A DNA stretch of 64,000 nucleotides, taken from the NCBI GenBank assembly GCA_040219295.1, contig JAVJST010000005.1:434001-498000 (forward strand), written 5' to 3'. Below, piece after piece: positions 42,434-51,593 of this stretch. The notes beneath the pieces were generated by a model, which was not told the origin of the DNA, ran no database searches, and saw nothing but the letters and a program-made list of their open reading frames with translations. A program made the position numbers and the translations under genes. Positions within the stretch are counted from its first letter, which is position 1, and every line of letters starts with the position of its first letter. This DNA is from JAVJST01 sp040219295. Lineage in GTDB: Bacteria > Pseudomonadota > Alphaproteobacteria > Rhodospirillales > Casp-alpha2.

Positions 42434-42801
42434 GATGACGACTTCCGGTCGTCAGGTGGTTTGCTGCGGCCGAGCCGCGCCATCATGAGACCGGTCACAG
42501 CGATGGTCAGGACCGTGCTGGCGATCAGCGCGACGGAGATCGGCAGCCAGTCGTCGGTCAGCAGGCCGAGGTGCAGCATGACGCCGACGCCGGCCGGCAC
42601 GAACAGCAGCGACAGGTTGGCGAGCAGCGTGTCGCCGACGGTGGCAAGCTTCTCGGGGACCCTGCCGTGGATCACCAGGCCGGCGAACAGAAGGACCATG
42701 CCGACGACCGGCCCCGGGACCGGGATCGCGAAGAACGTGACGAAGGCCTCGCCGGCCAGCTGGCAGCAGAGAATGACGGTCAGGTAGCCGACGGCGGTCA
42801 T
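42430..42801 (-). CDS. CidA/LrgA-family holin-like protein
   Basis: A 123-residue membrane protein with four spans: VILCCQLAGEAFVTFFAIPV, PGPVVGMVLLFAGLVIHGRV and LLANLSLLFVPAGVGVMLHL are family signatures. Partner of the LrgB protein. Its start overlaps the end of the GST gene (ATGA), so GST, lrgA and lrgB form one transcription unit. Confidence 0.95.
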   Translation of the reverse strand: MTAVGYLTVILCCQLAGEAFVTFFAIPVPGPVVGMVLLFAGLVIHGRVPEKLATVGDTLLANLSLLFVPAGVGVMLHLGLLTDDWLPISVALIASTVLTIAVTGLMMARLGRSKPPDDRKSSS

Positions 42802-43400
42802 GACGCGGTCATCGGCACGAAGCCGTCGAGATCGGTCATGCGCCTAAGCCACCTTGCGACCGGCGGATGTTCGCCGACGTCGATATCCGCCTGGTGGGCG
42901 ACGTGGGTGTAGGCATAGAGCGCGACGTCGGCAATCGTCGGCGTGTCCCCTGTCAGCCACGGTGTTTTCGCCAGTTGCGTTGCCATGACCCGAAGCGCGT
43001 CGTGGCCCTTGGCGCGAAGCGCGGTCAACTCGGCGCGCCTCGGGTGATCGTCGGCCGTGTGGCGGACGATGAAGCGGGCGACCGCGATCGACGGTTCATG
43101 GTTGTACTGTTCGAAGAACATCCACTGCAGCACCCGGGTGCGGTGCAGCTTGTCGCCGGGCCACCAAGGCGTTCCGTCGGCAAGGTAGAAGAGGATCGCG
43201 TCCGACTCCGAGAGGCAGGTGCCGTCGTCGAGCTCCAGCAGGGGAATCCGTCCGTTCGGGTTCTTGGCGAGGAAATCGGGCGTCCGCGTCTCACCGGTGA
43301 TGATATCCTTTTCAACGTACTCGTAACCAAGACCGAGAAACGCACACAGCAGCCGAACCTTGTAGCCGTTGCCGGAGTCGTGGAAGTCGTAGAGTTTCAT
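42798..43400 (-). CDS. Glutathione S-transferase-family protein
   Basis: A 200-residue protein starting MKLYDFHDSGNGYKVRLLCA. The thioredoxin-like half has NPNGRIPLLELDDG with the cis-Pro and LSESDAILFYLADG for glutathione binding; the helical half has TPWLTGDTPTIADVALYAYT. The N-terminal Ser of the glutathione site is likely SGNGYKVR. The substrate is unknown. It follows the CoA transferase gene by 10 bases. Confidence 0.93.
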   Translation of the reverse strand: MKLYDFHDSGNGYKVRLLCAFLGLGYEYVEKDIITGETRTPDFLAKNPNGRIPLLELDDGTCLSESDAILFYLADGTPWWPGDKLHRTRVLQWMFFEQYNHEPSIAVARFIVRHTADDHPRRAELTALRAKGHDALRVMATQLAKTPWLTGDTPTIADVALYAYTHVAHQADIDVGEHPPVARWLRRMTDLDGFVPMTAS

Positions 43401-43410
43401 GGCGGTTCCC

Positions 43411-44643
43411 TCATGATCCTTCATCGCCGTTCACGTCACCGATCACGCCCTTGTCGCGCAAGGTTACGAGGTCCGCGTCCGAGAGGCCACAGAGTGTGCC
43501 TAGGACCTCGCGCGTCGCGTCGCCGAGGGCCGGACCAAGGTGGCGAATGCGCCCGGCGGTCCGCGACAGTTTCGGCACCACGCCGGGTACGGTGATGTCG
43601 CCGAGCTCCGGATGGTTGAGCGTGACCAGGTTGTCGCGCGCCGCGACCTGCGGGTCCTCGAACAGGTCGGCGATGGTATTGACCGGGGCGCAGGGAACCT
43701 CGTGCTCGAGGCATACGGCCATGACGTCGTCGCGGATCATCGAGCCGGTCCATGCCGCAACGATCTTGTCGACGGTCTCGCGGGCGGCAAGGCGGGGCCG
43801 CAGGTCGCCGTAACGATCCGCGGCGGCGAGTTCCGGTTGACCCATGGCGCGAGCCAGGCGGTGGAACATCTTGTCCGTGGTGCAGGCGATAGCGACCCAG
43901 CCACCGTCCTTGGTCGGGAAGTGACCGTGCGGACAGGCGTTTCGCGTCCCGCTGCCCTCGGGGCCGCGTACGATGCCGTTTCGTGCGTAGGCCGGCGCAA
44001 CCTCGTCGAGGACCCGGAAGACCGGCTCGTAAAGCCCGATGTCGACAACCTGGCCGAGCCCCGACCGGTCGCGCTCACGGAGCGCTGTCAGGACGCCGAC
44101 CGCGCCATAGAGCCCCGACATGTAGTCTCCCAGCGATGTCGAACCGGGCGTGACCGGCGTTTCGCCCTCGTTTCCGGCGAGCGCGGTGAGCCCGCCGAAG
44201 GCATGGGCAATGCGCGCGAATCCAGGCCGGTCGCGGTACGGGCCGGTCTGGCCGTAACCGGAGATCCGCAGCAGCACGAGCCCGGGGTTGATGCCCGACA
44301 GCACGTCCCACCCGACGCCCCATTTCTCCAACGTGCCTGGACGGAAGTTCTCGCAGACCACATCCGACTGACGGACCAGCTGCTTGAACAGTTCGACACC
44401 CTCTGGCGTTTTCAGGTTGAGGGTCACAGACCGCTTGTTGCGGGCCTCGCTGAGCCACATCAGCGAGCTGTCTTCGCGTTCCGTGGGCGTCCCGAACTTG
44501 CGGAACGAATCGCCGCCGGCAGGGGTCTCGATCTTGATCACCTCGGCGCCGAACTCACCGAGGATCGATGCGGCGAAGGGCGCGGCGATGAACGTCGCGA
44601 CGTCGAGAACCCGGAGGCCGGCGAGGGGTGCGTTCTCCGTCAT
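43411..44643 (-). CDS. CoA transferase, CaiB/BaiF family (class III)
   Basis: A 410-residue enzyme that moves CoA between carboxylic acids. AGLRVLDVATFIAAPFAASI and LGEFGAEVIKIETPAGGD open it; NKRSVTLNLKTPEGVELFKQ and SDVVCENFRPGTLEKWGVG are family signatures. The catalytic Asp is expected in TSLGDYMSGLYGAVGVL. The acid is unknown. Start ATG 44643; first gene of the unit containing GST and lrgAB. Confidence 0.94.
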   Translation of the reverse strand: MTENAPLAGLRVLDVATFIAAPFAASILGEFGAEVIKIETPAGGDSFRKFGTPTEREDSSLMWLSEARNKRSVTLNLKTPEGVELFKQLVRQSDVVCENFRPGTLEKWGVGWDVLSGINPGLVLLRISGYGQTGPYRDRPGFARIAHAFGGLTALAGNEGETPVTPGSTSLGDYMSGLYGAVGVLTALRERDRSGLGQVVDIGLYEPVFRVLDEVAPAYARNGIVRGPEGSGTRNACPHGHFPTKDGGWVAIACTTDKMFHRLARAMGQPELAAADRYGDLRPRLAARETVDKIVAAWTGSMIRDDVMAVCLEHEVPCAPVNTIADLFEDPQVAARDNLVTLNHPELGDITVPGVVPKLSRTAGRIRHLGPALGDATREVLGTLCGLSDADLVTLRDKGVIGDVNGDEGS

Positions 44644-44789
44644 GGTGACGGTCTTGAGACATGCAATGGCGGCATAACAGCCCTGCCAAAACGGCGCTGG
44701 TGCGGAATAACCCGTAGGCGTAGACAGACGTCAACCGAGATCGGCCCGCGGGCCGGTTTATTTGAACCATGAACCAGGAGGACACAGCC

Positions 44790-44948
44790 ATGTCGTTCGT
44801 TCGTTTGCTGATGAACTTCGGCTTTACCCGGTCGCTGTCCGATGTCTCCAAGCTGGATCCGCGGCTTCTCGCCGACATCGGTCTGAGCGGTTATGCCCAG
44901 CCGGCGCAGATGCATGCTCCGGTCGAGGTCGGCAACGACCGCGTCTGA
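44790..44948 (+). CDS. Small DUF1127-family protein
   Basis: A 52-residue protein with AGGAGG 8 bases before ATG 44790. The central LSDVSKLDPRLLADIGLSG matches the DUF1127/YjiS motif (L-x-x-L-x-D-x-x-L-x-D-I-G-L-S). In other alphaproteobacteria small DUF1127 proteins affect RNA turnover, phosphate and carbon metabolism. A 14-base GC palindrome lies upstream at 44742-44755 and a strong terminator follows. Confidence 0.85.
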   Translation: MSFVRLLMNFGFTRSLSDVSKLDPRLLADIGLSGYAQPAQMHAPVEVGNDRV

Positions 44949-44972
44949 CCGACGCCGAAACCCTCTCAAATG

Positions 44973-45014
44973 AAAGGCCGGTGCCTCCACCGAAAGAACG
45001 GGGCGCCGGCCTTT
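44973..45014. terminator. Bidirectional terminator
   Basis: AAAGGCCGGTGCC (44973-44985) pairs with GGCGCCGGCCTTT (45002-45014), one G-T pair, 16-base loop, T-rich on both strands. It closes the DUF1127 gene and the leftward MocR gene, whose stop is at 45034. Confidence 0.85.
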
Positions 45015-45033
45015 TTCTTTGACCGCCGGGTCG

Positions 45034-46506
45034 TCATGCATTGCGAATCAGCCTCGCGAGAATTTCGATGCCACCCTCGATGCGCTCCAGCGGGATCGAC
45101 GAGAACCCCAGCCGGAACACGTTGGTCGGCCGCGGCGTGCGCAGGAAACAGGCCTGGCCGGGTTCAATAACGACGCCTTCCTCGAGCGCGGCCTCGTATA
45201 CGGCCTGCGCGTTCAGTTTCTTCGGTCCCTCGACCCAATAGCTGGTGCCGCCGAACGGTGGCGCCTTGGACATGTTCGGCATGTACTTGTCGAGCGCCGC
45301 GCCGAGGCAGGCCCAGCGGTCCTTGTAGGCGCGGTTGAGTTTATGCACGAGGGCGTCGTGATAGCCGAGCGACAGGAACAGGGCGGCGGTGCGCTGGTTG
45401 TTGTTGGGCGGGTGCCGGTACATCAACTGCCGCAAGCGGCGCAGCGAGGCAATAAGCGGTGCCGGCGCGATCATGAAACCGAGCCGCAGCCCAGGGAACA
45501 GGGTCTTCGACAGGCTGCCGATGTAGATCACCCGGCCGTCGGTATCGAGCGACTTCAGCGCGGGGATCGGCGTCGACATGTAGTTGGTCTCGAATTCGTA
45601 GTCATCCTCGAGGATGATGAAATTGTCCTTCACGGCGCGTTCCAGCAGCGCCTTGCGCCGCTCCATCGGCAACGTCACCGTCGTCGGATAGTGGTGGCTC
45701 GGCGTCGTATAGACGTAATCACAGCCTGCTAGTGGTCCGGTCGGATCGAGTCCTTTCTCGTCGACGTCGAGCGGCCTCAGGTTCCGGGTCTTGAGGCTCA
45801 TGATGTTGTGGGCGTCCTGGTATCCAGGTTCTTCGATCCCGACTGTCGTGTCCTCGCGAACCAGAAGGCTGGCCACCAGGTAGAGCGCGTTCTGTGCGCC
45901 GAGGGTGACCAGAACCTCGTCCTCGCCGGCGAGTATGCCACGCCGGGGCAACAGGCGGCTGCGGATCTGTTCGATCAGCATCGGGTCGTCGAGTGCATAG
46001 GTGTCGCTGGTCCAGACGTCCATTCCCTTGCGGCCGAGGGCCTGACGCGAGCACTCCCGCCAGGCAGCCAAGGGAAACAATCCCTGGTCGACCTGGCCGT
46101 AGATGAAAGGGTACGGGTACTTCTGCCAGTTGGCGGGGCGTACGAACTGGACATGATCCGAAAAGTCGAGCTGCTGACGTTCGGTCCAGTCGACCGGCTC
46201 GCCGGTGGGTGCGCGCGGCGCAGTGCGTTTTGGTTGTGGCCCGAGGTGGACGATATCGAGGTCTGAGTTGACAAAGAAACCACTGCGCTCTCGAGAGATC
46301 AGGTACCCGTCGTCGACCAGGCTCTGGTAGACGAGACTGACCGAGTTCCGCGATACTCCGAGCGACTCCGCCATGCGTCTGCTCGACGGAATAGATTCAC
46401 CGGGTGGCAGCTGCCCGTTCAGGATCGCCGTCACCATCAGTTCGCGAATCTGCGACTGCAGGCTGGACGGGCCGCCTCGTTCAATGTGGAAAATCGCGTC
46501 ACGCAT
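45034..46506 (-). CDS. MocR-type regulator (GntR HTH fused to aminotransferase-like domain)
   Basis: A 490-residue regulator. The N-terminal winged helix has GESIPSSRRMAESLGVSRNS and VSLVYQSLVDDGYLISRERS. The large C-terminal domain is aminotransferase fold-type I with the PLP lysine in YIGSLSKTLFPGLRLGF and EEPGYQDAHN, ILEDDYEFE. MocR proteins sense PLP or amino compounds through PLP (PdxR, GabR, TauR). It is divergent from a transaminase gene which it probably activates. Confidence 0.95.
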   Translation of the reverse strand: MRDAIFHIERGGPSSLQSQIRELMVTAILNGQLPPGESIPSSRRMAESLGVSRNSVSLVYQSLVDDGYLISRERSGFFVNSDLDIVHLGPQPKRTAPRAPTGEPVDWTERQQLDFSDHVQFVRPANWQKYPYPFIYGQVDQGLFPLAAWRECSRQALGRKGMDVWTSDTYALDDPMLIEQIRSRLLPRRGILAGEDEVLVTLGAQNALYLVASLLVREDTTVGIEEPGYQDAHNIMSLKTRNLRPLDVDEKGLDPTGPLAGCDYVYTTPSHHYPTTVTLPMERRKALLERAVKDNFIILEDDYEFETNYMSTPIPALKSLDTDGRVIYIGSLSKTLFPGLRLGFMIAPAPLIASLRRLRQLMYRHPPNNNQRTAALFLSLGYHDALVHKLNRAYKDRWACLGAALDKYMPNMSKAPPFGGTSYWVEGPKKLNAQAVYEAALEEGVVIEPGQACFLRTPRPTNVFRLGFSSIPLERIEGGIEILARLIRNA

Positions 46507-46527
46507 GTATGGTCGTGTCCCGCCGAT

Positions 46528-46565
46528 TTGGACTTGGGAAACTGGAAATCTGGCTCTAGGTCCAG
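46528..46565. promoter_or_regulatory. Candidate MocR/TauR-type boxes
   Basis: TTGGACTTGG at 46528-46537 on the plus strand and CTGGACCTAG on the minus strand (46556-46565) resemble the CTGGACYTAA boxes reported for TauR of Rhodobacter capsulatus. They lie in the 223-base gap between the divergent MocR and transaminase genes. The boxes are inverted to one another here, whereas direct repeats are usual. Confidence 0.4.
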
Positions 46566-46729
46566 ATCGGGGGTCAGCCTAGGGTTTTCATCGAAGTGCG
46601 GCAAGAGAGAGCAAGCTCTGGCCGTGCGACCCTGTTAAAATCAGTAGCCGGGAATCGGCCCGGGCCAGCGAGACGCAGCCCCGTTTCCCAATCAAGCGAC
46701 GGCCGCGGCGGCCGTTCTGGAGAGCCACG

Positions 46730-48040
46730 ATGCAATACACAGCCAATTCACTTGAGAGTCACTGGATGCCCTTCACCTCGAACCGCGAGTTCAAGGAGAA
46801 CCCGCGGCTCATCGTTAAGGGCGAGGGCGTCTACTTTACCGACCACAAGGGCGGTACGGTCATCGACGGCTCGTCGGGCCTGTTCTGCTGTCCACTCGGG
46901 CACGGCCGCAAGGAGATTGCCGAGGCGGTCTATCAGCAGTTGCTGGAGAACGATTACGCCTCGCCGTTCATGACCTCGACCCCGGGGGGGTTCGAGCTGG
47001 CGGAGAAGGTCTCCCGCATTCTACCGGAGCCGTTCAACCACGTGTTTTTCGTCAACTCGGGTTCCGAGGCCATCGATACGTCATTGAAGGTCGTCATGGC
47101 TTACCACCGGGCCCGTGGCGAAGGACACCGCACGCGTTTCGTCTCGCGCGAGCGCGCCTACCACGGCGTCAACATGGGGGGCGTATCCCTGAGTGGCATG
47201 GTCAAGAACCGCGAGACCTTCACCAGCGTCATGCCGAACGTAGTCGCCATGCGTCACACATGGAGCCTGGAGGAAACCTTCGTCCGCGGCCGGCCGACCA
47301 AGGGCGTTGAACTCGCCGATGACCTGCACCGGTTCTGCCAGACTTACGGTGGTTCGACGATCGCGGCCTGCTATGTCGAACCGGTCGCCGGTTCCACGGG
47401 CTGCCTTATCCCGCCGGAAGGATACCTCGAGCGGCTCCGGGAAATCTGCGACGAGCACGGCATCCTGCTCGTGTTCGACGAAGTGATCACCGGTTTCGGT
47501 CGACTGGGCGCCCCGTTTGCCAGCCAGCTGTTCGGCGTGACGCCCGATGTCATCACGATGGCGAAGGCGATCACCAACGGTGCCCAGCCGATGGGAGCCG
47601 TCGGCGTGAAGGACGATATCTACAACACCATCGTCGACGCCGCGCCCGAGAACGCCATCGAGTTTTTCCACGGATACACCTACTCGGGTCACCCGGCGGC
47701 CTGTGCAGCGGGTAACGCCGTGCAGGACATCTATGCCAACGAAGCGATCTTTGAGAGGGCTGCCAAGCTGGCACCCTATTTCGAGAAGAAGATTTTCGAG
47801 CTCGAGGGCATGGACAAGATCCTCGATATCCGCTGCATCGGCCTGATGGCTGGCGTCGAACTCAAGCCCAAGGGCAACCCCGGTGCGCTAGGCACACGCT
47901 GCCAGAAGGAGCTGTTCTGGAACGGCATGCACGTCAAGTTTACCGGTGATACCGGCATCGTCGCGCCGCCGTTCGTTTCCTCCGAAGAGCATATCGACGA
48001 GATGGTCGACAAGCTCCGTGCCACGATTGAAGCGCTCTAA
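46730..48040 (+). CDS. Omega-amino acid:pyruvate transaminase (class III)
   Basis: A 436-residue PLP enzyme. HWMPFTSNREFKENPRLIVK at the start, FFVNSGSEAIDTSLKVVMAY, AYHGVNMGGVSLSGM, LVFDEVITGFGRLGAPFASQ and the PLP lysine in TMAKAITNGAQPMGA fit beta-alanine or omega-amino acid:pyruvate aminotransferases; taurine:pyruvate aminotransferase is the main alternative, suggested by the MocR neighbour. It moves amino groups from terminal amines to pyruvate, giving alanine, which alanine dehydrogenase (end of window) could recycle. Confidence 0.93.
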   Translation: MQYTANSLESHWMPFTSNREFKENPRLIVKGEGVYFTDHKGGTVIDGSSGLFCCPLGHGRKEIAEAVYQQLLENDYASPFMTSTPGGFELAEKVSRILPEPFNHVFFVNSGSEAIDTSLKVVMAYHRARGEGHRTRFVSRERAYHGVNMGGVSLSGMVKNRETFTSVMPNVVAMRHTWSLEETFVRGRPTKGVELADDLHRFCQTYGGSTIAACYVEPVAGSTGCLIPPEGYLERLREICDEHGILLVFDEVITGFGRLGAPFASQLFGVTPDVITMAKAITNGAQPMGAVGVKDDIYNTIVDAAPENAIEFFHGYTYSGHPAACAAGNAVQDIYANEAIFERAAKLAPYFEKKIFELEGMDKILDIRCIGLMAGVELKPKGNPGALGTRCQKELFWNGMHVKFTGDTGIVAPPFVSSEEHIDEMVDKLRATIEAL

Positions 48041-48069
48041 CGGACTTTCCGTTCGCTAGATCGGGAAAT

Positions 48070-48097
48070 GGCCGGTTTCGGGGGGAGCCGGCCTTTT
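48070..48097 (+). terminator. Intrinsic terminator after the transaminase gene
   Basis: GGCCGG (48070-48075) and CCGGCC (48088-48093), 12-base loop region, followed by TTTT. Located 30 bases after the stop codon and just before the convergent chemoreceptor gene end. Confidence 0.75.
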
Positions 48098-48118
48098 CCA
48101 TGCCTGGTTTTTCGGGTC

Positions 48119-50269
48119 CTAGACGCGGATTTGCGTCAGGAACTTGCCGACCTCGGATTTCAGGGTCGCCGCCTGGATACTTAGATCGCCCGACGCATGC
48201 AGCATTTCCTTGGCGATCCGCCCAGACTCACCGGCCGAATTGTTGACCAGAATGATGTTGCGGGATACGCCGTCGGTGCCGGCCGCTGCTTCCTCAATGT
48301 TGCGGGCAATCTCCTGCGTTGCGGCCCCCTGTTCTTCGACTGCGGCCGCGATCGTGGCGGTCACATCGTCCAGGTGGCGGATAACGTTTCCGATCGATTC
48401 AATGGCCGTGACAGACTCACCGGTGGCGCGTTGGATGCCCTCGATCTGCGCGGATATCTGCTCAGTCGCCTTGGCCGTCTGATTGGCGAGCGACTTCACC
48501 TCTGAAGCGACTACCGCGAAGCCCTTGCCGGCTTCCCCTGCGCGGGCCGATTCGATAGTCGCGTTCAGCGCCAGCAGATTGGTCCTGTCGGCGATGTCGG
48601 TGATCATGGCGATGACCTCACCGATCAAATTGGCGGACTCCGCCAGTCCCTGAACTTTCTCGGTGGCCTTGCGAACCTCTTCGACGGCCGCATTCGACTC
48701 CGCCGTCGAACGCGCGACCTGTTGGGATATCTCCTTGATGGAAGTCGCCAGTTCCTCACTTGACGAAGCAACGGATTGAACGTTCGCAGACGCCTCCTCC
48801 GACGCCGTAGCGACGGTTGCGGCCTTTTCCGCCGTTTGTTCTGCCGCGTCGGCGACGCTCTCTGATGAGGATTGCAGTTCCGTTGCCGCCGAAGCCACAG
48901 TCTCGACGACTTCGCCGACGCTGCGGTCGAACTGGTCGGCGAGGTCGTTCATCATCCGGCGTTTCTCCTCGGCCGCGCGCTTCTCCTGTTCGGCCTGTTC
49001 GGCACGCAGCCGTTCGGTCTCCATGCCGTTGTCCTTGAACGTCTGGACGGCCCGGGCCATGTCGCCGATCTCGTCGGCCCGCTCCTTCGCCGGAACCTCG
49101 ACGCTCCAGTCGCTGTCGGCCAGTTTGCGCATGGCGTCGTTCATGACGGTAATCGGGCGTGAAATGCCGTTACCGATCGTCGCGCCCAGAATGGCACCGA
49201 CGATCAGGCCGCCGATGGTCAACCCGACAACGAGGTATTCCGACTGGGTGATGATGTCTCGGGTCTCGGCCTCGGCGTGGTGTTCTTCCTTGGCGGCCTC
49301 GGCCTCGAGCCATTCGGTATCGGCGATGATCAGTCTGGTCTGCTCATTCATCTTGATGTCCAAGAGCTGATGCAGTTCTTCCTGTTCAAGCGAGGCCTTC
49401 TTGAAATCGGCCTCGAAGGCATCGAGCGCGATTCGCGCATCGGCGAGCAGTTCGCGTTCGTGCGCCGTATGCATCAGGGGTTCGGCTTCGGTCAGAAGGG
49501 CGCGGGCCTCGGCAATTGCTTCCTCTGTTCGCGGCCCATAAGAGGCATCCCGAATGCCGAAAGCCCGTGAGCTATTGAGTTGGGCGAGGCGCACAGCGTC
49601 GTGTGCGGCGAGGATCAGGTTCATGGCGCCGAAGTCCTGCCCGATGGATTCCATCTCCGCTTCCATGTCGTGGATGATCTGTTCGAGGTCGTGGACCATG
49701 CGGTCGCCGAGACCGCCGTCACCGAGCATCTCATGCACGATCCGGCGCTGGTCCTCCATCAGGGCCTTGGTTTGCCAGAACTCGTGATCGAATGCTTCAA
49801 ACGCGTGGTCGATCTCGATCAGCCGTTTCTTGTGTTCCGGCGCGACGATGATTGCGTCAGCGTCCGCAATCAGTTGCCGCAGCGTCGGGCCGAGTTCTTC
49901 GATCTTCGCGGCCTCTTCGGATGAAGCGGTTCGTGCGTATTCGCGGGCATGCCCGTTGTACTTGAGGAATGTGGCTTCAATCTTGGCCGCGATGGTGGCC
50001 TCTTCGACAGCGTGCGAGTAGAGATCGACGTCGTGGCTGACGCGGAAGAAGTTGACCGTGCTGATGCCCGACGCGACGAAAAAGATCGTTAGGACGGCAC
50101 CGACAGCGCAGAGAATCTTGTATCGGATGGATAGGCGCGCCCAGGGGCCATGTTTCGTGTCCGTCGATAGCAGAGGTTCGGTTGGCTTGTTGGCTGATTT
50201 CACCCGGGGCGTGGCTGGTTCGGGTGCGTTCGATTCGGTGTGATTGGTCGCGTAGATCAACGTGTCCAT
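48119..50269 (-). CDS. Methyl-accepting chemotaxis protein
   Basis: A 716-residue chemoreceptor. Cytoplasmic N-terminus of about 50 residues, membrane segment about 52-73, long helical periplasmic domain (about 75-345, helical-bundle type), second membrane segment, HAMP domain, and the signalling hairpin with the highly conserved tip IADRTNLLALNATIESARAG followed by EAGKGFAVVASEVKSLANQT. No C-terminal CheR-binding pentapeptide is seen. The ligand is unknown. Confidence 0.96.
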   Translation of the reverse strand: MDTLIYATNHTESNAPEPATPRVKSANKPTEPLLSTDTKHGPWARLSIRYKILCAVGAVLTIFFVASGISTVNFFRVSHDVDLYSHAVEEATIAAKIEATFLKYNGHAREYARTASSEEAAKIEELGPTLRQLIADADAIIVAPEHKKRLIEIDHAFEAFDHEFWQTKALMEDQRRIVHEMLGDGGLGDRMVHDLEQIIHDMEAEMESIGQDFGAMNLILAAHDAVRLAQLNSSRAFGIRDASYGPRTEEAIAEARALLTEAEPLMHTAHERELLADARIALDAFEADFKKASLEQEELHQLLDIKMNEQTRLIIADTEWLEAEAAKEEHHAEAETRDIITQSEYLVVGLTIGGLIVGAILGATIGNGISRPITVMNDAMRKLADSDWSVEVPAKERADEIGDMARAVQTFKDNGMETERLRAEQAEQEKRAAEEKRRMMNDLADQFDRSVGEVVETVASAATELQSSSESVADAAEQTAEKAATVATASEEASANVQSVASSSEELATSIKEISQQVARSTAESNAAVEEVRKATEKVQGLAESANLIGEVIAMITDIADRTNLLALNATIESARAGEAGKGFAVVASEVKSLANQTAKATEQISAQIEGIQRATGESVTAIESIGNVIRHLDDVTATIAAAVEEQGAATQEIARNIEEAAAGTDGVSRNIILVNNSAGESGRIAKEMLHASGDLSIQAATLKSEVGKFLTQIRV

Positions 50270-50419
50270 GGAAGCCGTATCCTTTCGTCACGGACCTCTC
50301 CCAGGAAACGTCAACTCGATGCCCGATCGGACCGGATCAGACCTGTCGTTCCAGGAGAGGAACGGTGGTTTGACGATCGCCCCTACAACTTCGAACCAAA
50401 GGGGCAAGCTCAGCCGGCA

Positions 50420-50449
50420 ATAAAACGCGTAAAAATACTTATATGACAA
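50420..50449 (-). promoter_or_regulatory. Candidate promoter of the chemoreceptor gene
   Basis: On the minus strand TTGTCA (50444-50449) and TTTTAT (50420-50425) are 18 bases apart in the only AT-rich part of the 226-base gap. About 150 bases remain to the start codon. No flagellar sigma28 consensus was found. Confidence 0.3.
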
Positions 50450-50495
50450 AAGTCACGCTCTTGTCTAGGTATAACAACCATTAGGAGATATCTAC

Positions 50496-51458
50496 TCAGT
50501 GGGAGCGGCCGCGCGGAACTACTTCGTAGCCTGGTTCTTCGGGTTCGTCGTCGATGAGTTCCGCCGGAAAACCGTCGGCATGGACTGAAACGTCGGAGTC
50601 CTCCTCGATGCGCTTAACGACCGCCGTCGACAATTCGCGCGGGCCGTATCGACGCGCGTGATCCTCGAATATCTCGATCAGCAACGGCGATAATTCGAGC
50701 TTGACCCGGTTGTCGTCGGCGATCTTCTGGAACAGGCCGATATCCTTGAGAACCAGATCCGTTGTGAAGTCGACGTTGCGGCTGCCGTTGAGGATGACCT
50801 GGCTCTCGGTTTCGTGGACGAAAGAGTTTCCCGACGAGATGCGGATGGCTTCGTACGTGACGCCAAGATCGATGCCGGCCTTGGCCATGGTTGCCAGCGC
50901 CTCCGACAGAGAAACGAGATTGGCCGTGGCGAGGTAGTTGGTCATGACCTTGAGGACCGAGGCGGAGCCGATCGGGCCGGTGTGCAATACGCGCCTGCCC
51001 AGCACCGTCAACAATGGCAACATGCGTTCGAACGTGGTTCGATCACAGCCGGCGAAGATCGAGATGTTCCCGGTCGCCGCCCGATGGCAGCCGCCGGATA
51101 CCGGGCACTCGATGGGCTCGCCGCCTGCTGCCGCGACCTTCGCGGCGAGGCGCTTGATCTCGCTTTCGTCGGTGGTGCTCATCTCGGCCCAGATCAGACC
51201 CGGACGGATGCCCTCAAGGATGCCGTTCGGCCCCTCGACCACGGCGGCGCAGGCGGCCGGGCTCGGCAGACAGGTTATGACGACGTCGACCGTGGCGGCC
51301 ATGTCCTTCGGCGAATCCGCCCAGTCGGCGCCTTTGTCCAGGAACGCCCGTGCAGCATCTCTGTTCAGGTCGTGGACTGTCAGGTCGAAGCCATTCCGCA
51401 ACACGCTCCCCGCGAGCTTCGCGCCGACGTTGCCGAGTCCGATGAATCCGATTTTCAT
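50496..51458 (-). CDS. NAD(P)-dependent 3-hydroxyisobutyrate-dehydrogenase-family enzyme
   Basis: A 320-residue beta-hydroxyacid dehydrogenase from ATG 51458; the longer ORF adds a non-homologous Cys-rich leader. Rossmann motif MKIGFIGLGNVGAKLAGSVL, substrate motif CPVSGGCHRAATGNISIFAG, catalytic Lys in SASVLKVMTNYLATANL, and KDIGLFQKIADDN near the C-terminus. The C-terminal 25 residues are acidic. It may oxidise 3-hydroxyisobutyrate, tartronate semialdehyde or a similar acid. Confidence 0.92.
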   Translation of the reverse strand: MKIGFIGLGNVGAKLAGSVLRNGFDLTVHDLNRDAARAFLDKGADWADSPKDMAATVDVVITCLPSPAACAAVVEGPNGILEGIRPGLIWAEMSTTDESEIKRLAAKVAAAGGEPIECPVSGGCHRAATGNISIFAGCDRTTFERMLPLLTVLGRRVLHTGPIGSASVLKVMTNYLATANLVSLSEALATMAKAGIDLGVTYEAIRISSGNSFVHETESQVILNGSRNVDFTTDLVLKDIGLFQKIADDNRVKLELSPLLIEIFEDHARRYGPRELSTAVVKRIEEDSDVSVHADGFPAELIDDEPEEPGYEVVPRGRSH

Positions 51459-51536
51459 GATGGCAATTCTCCCCGAGAGCCGTGGGCCATAAACGCCGCA
51501 TTTGGACGCAACACATGCGTGTCCGCAACACATAAA

Positions 51537-51564
51537 ACGCCGCCCGGCAGGAACCGGGCGGCGT
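51537..51564 (-). terminator. Terminator of the EF-hand gene
   Basis: Perfect 11-bp stem ACGCCGCCCGG/CCGGGCGGCGT (51537-51547 and 51554-51564), 6-base loop, then TTTATG on the minus strand. It is 30 bases downstream of the EF-hand stop. Confidence 0.82.
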
Positions 51565-51593
51565 CGTGACGATATTGACTGGCAGGGGGAGAA

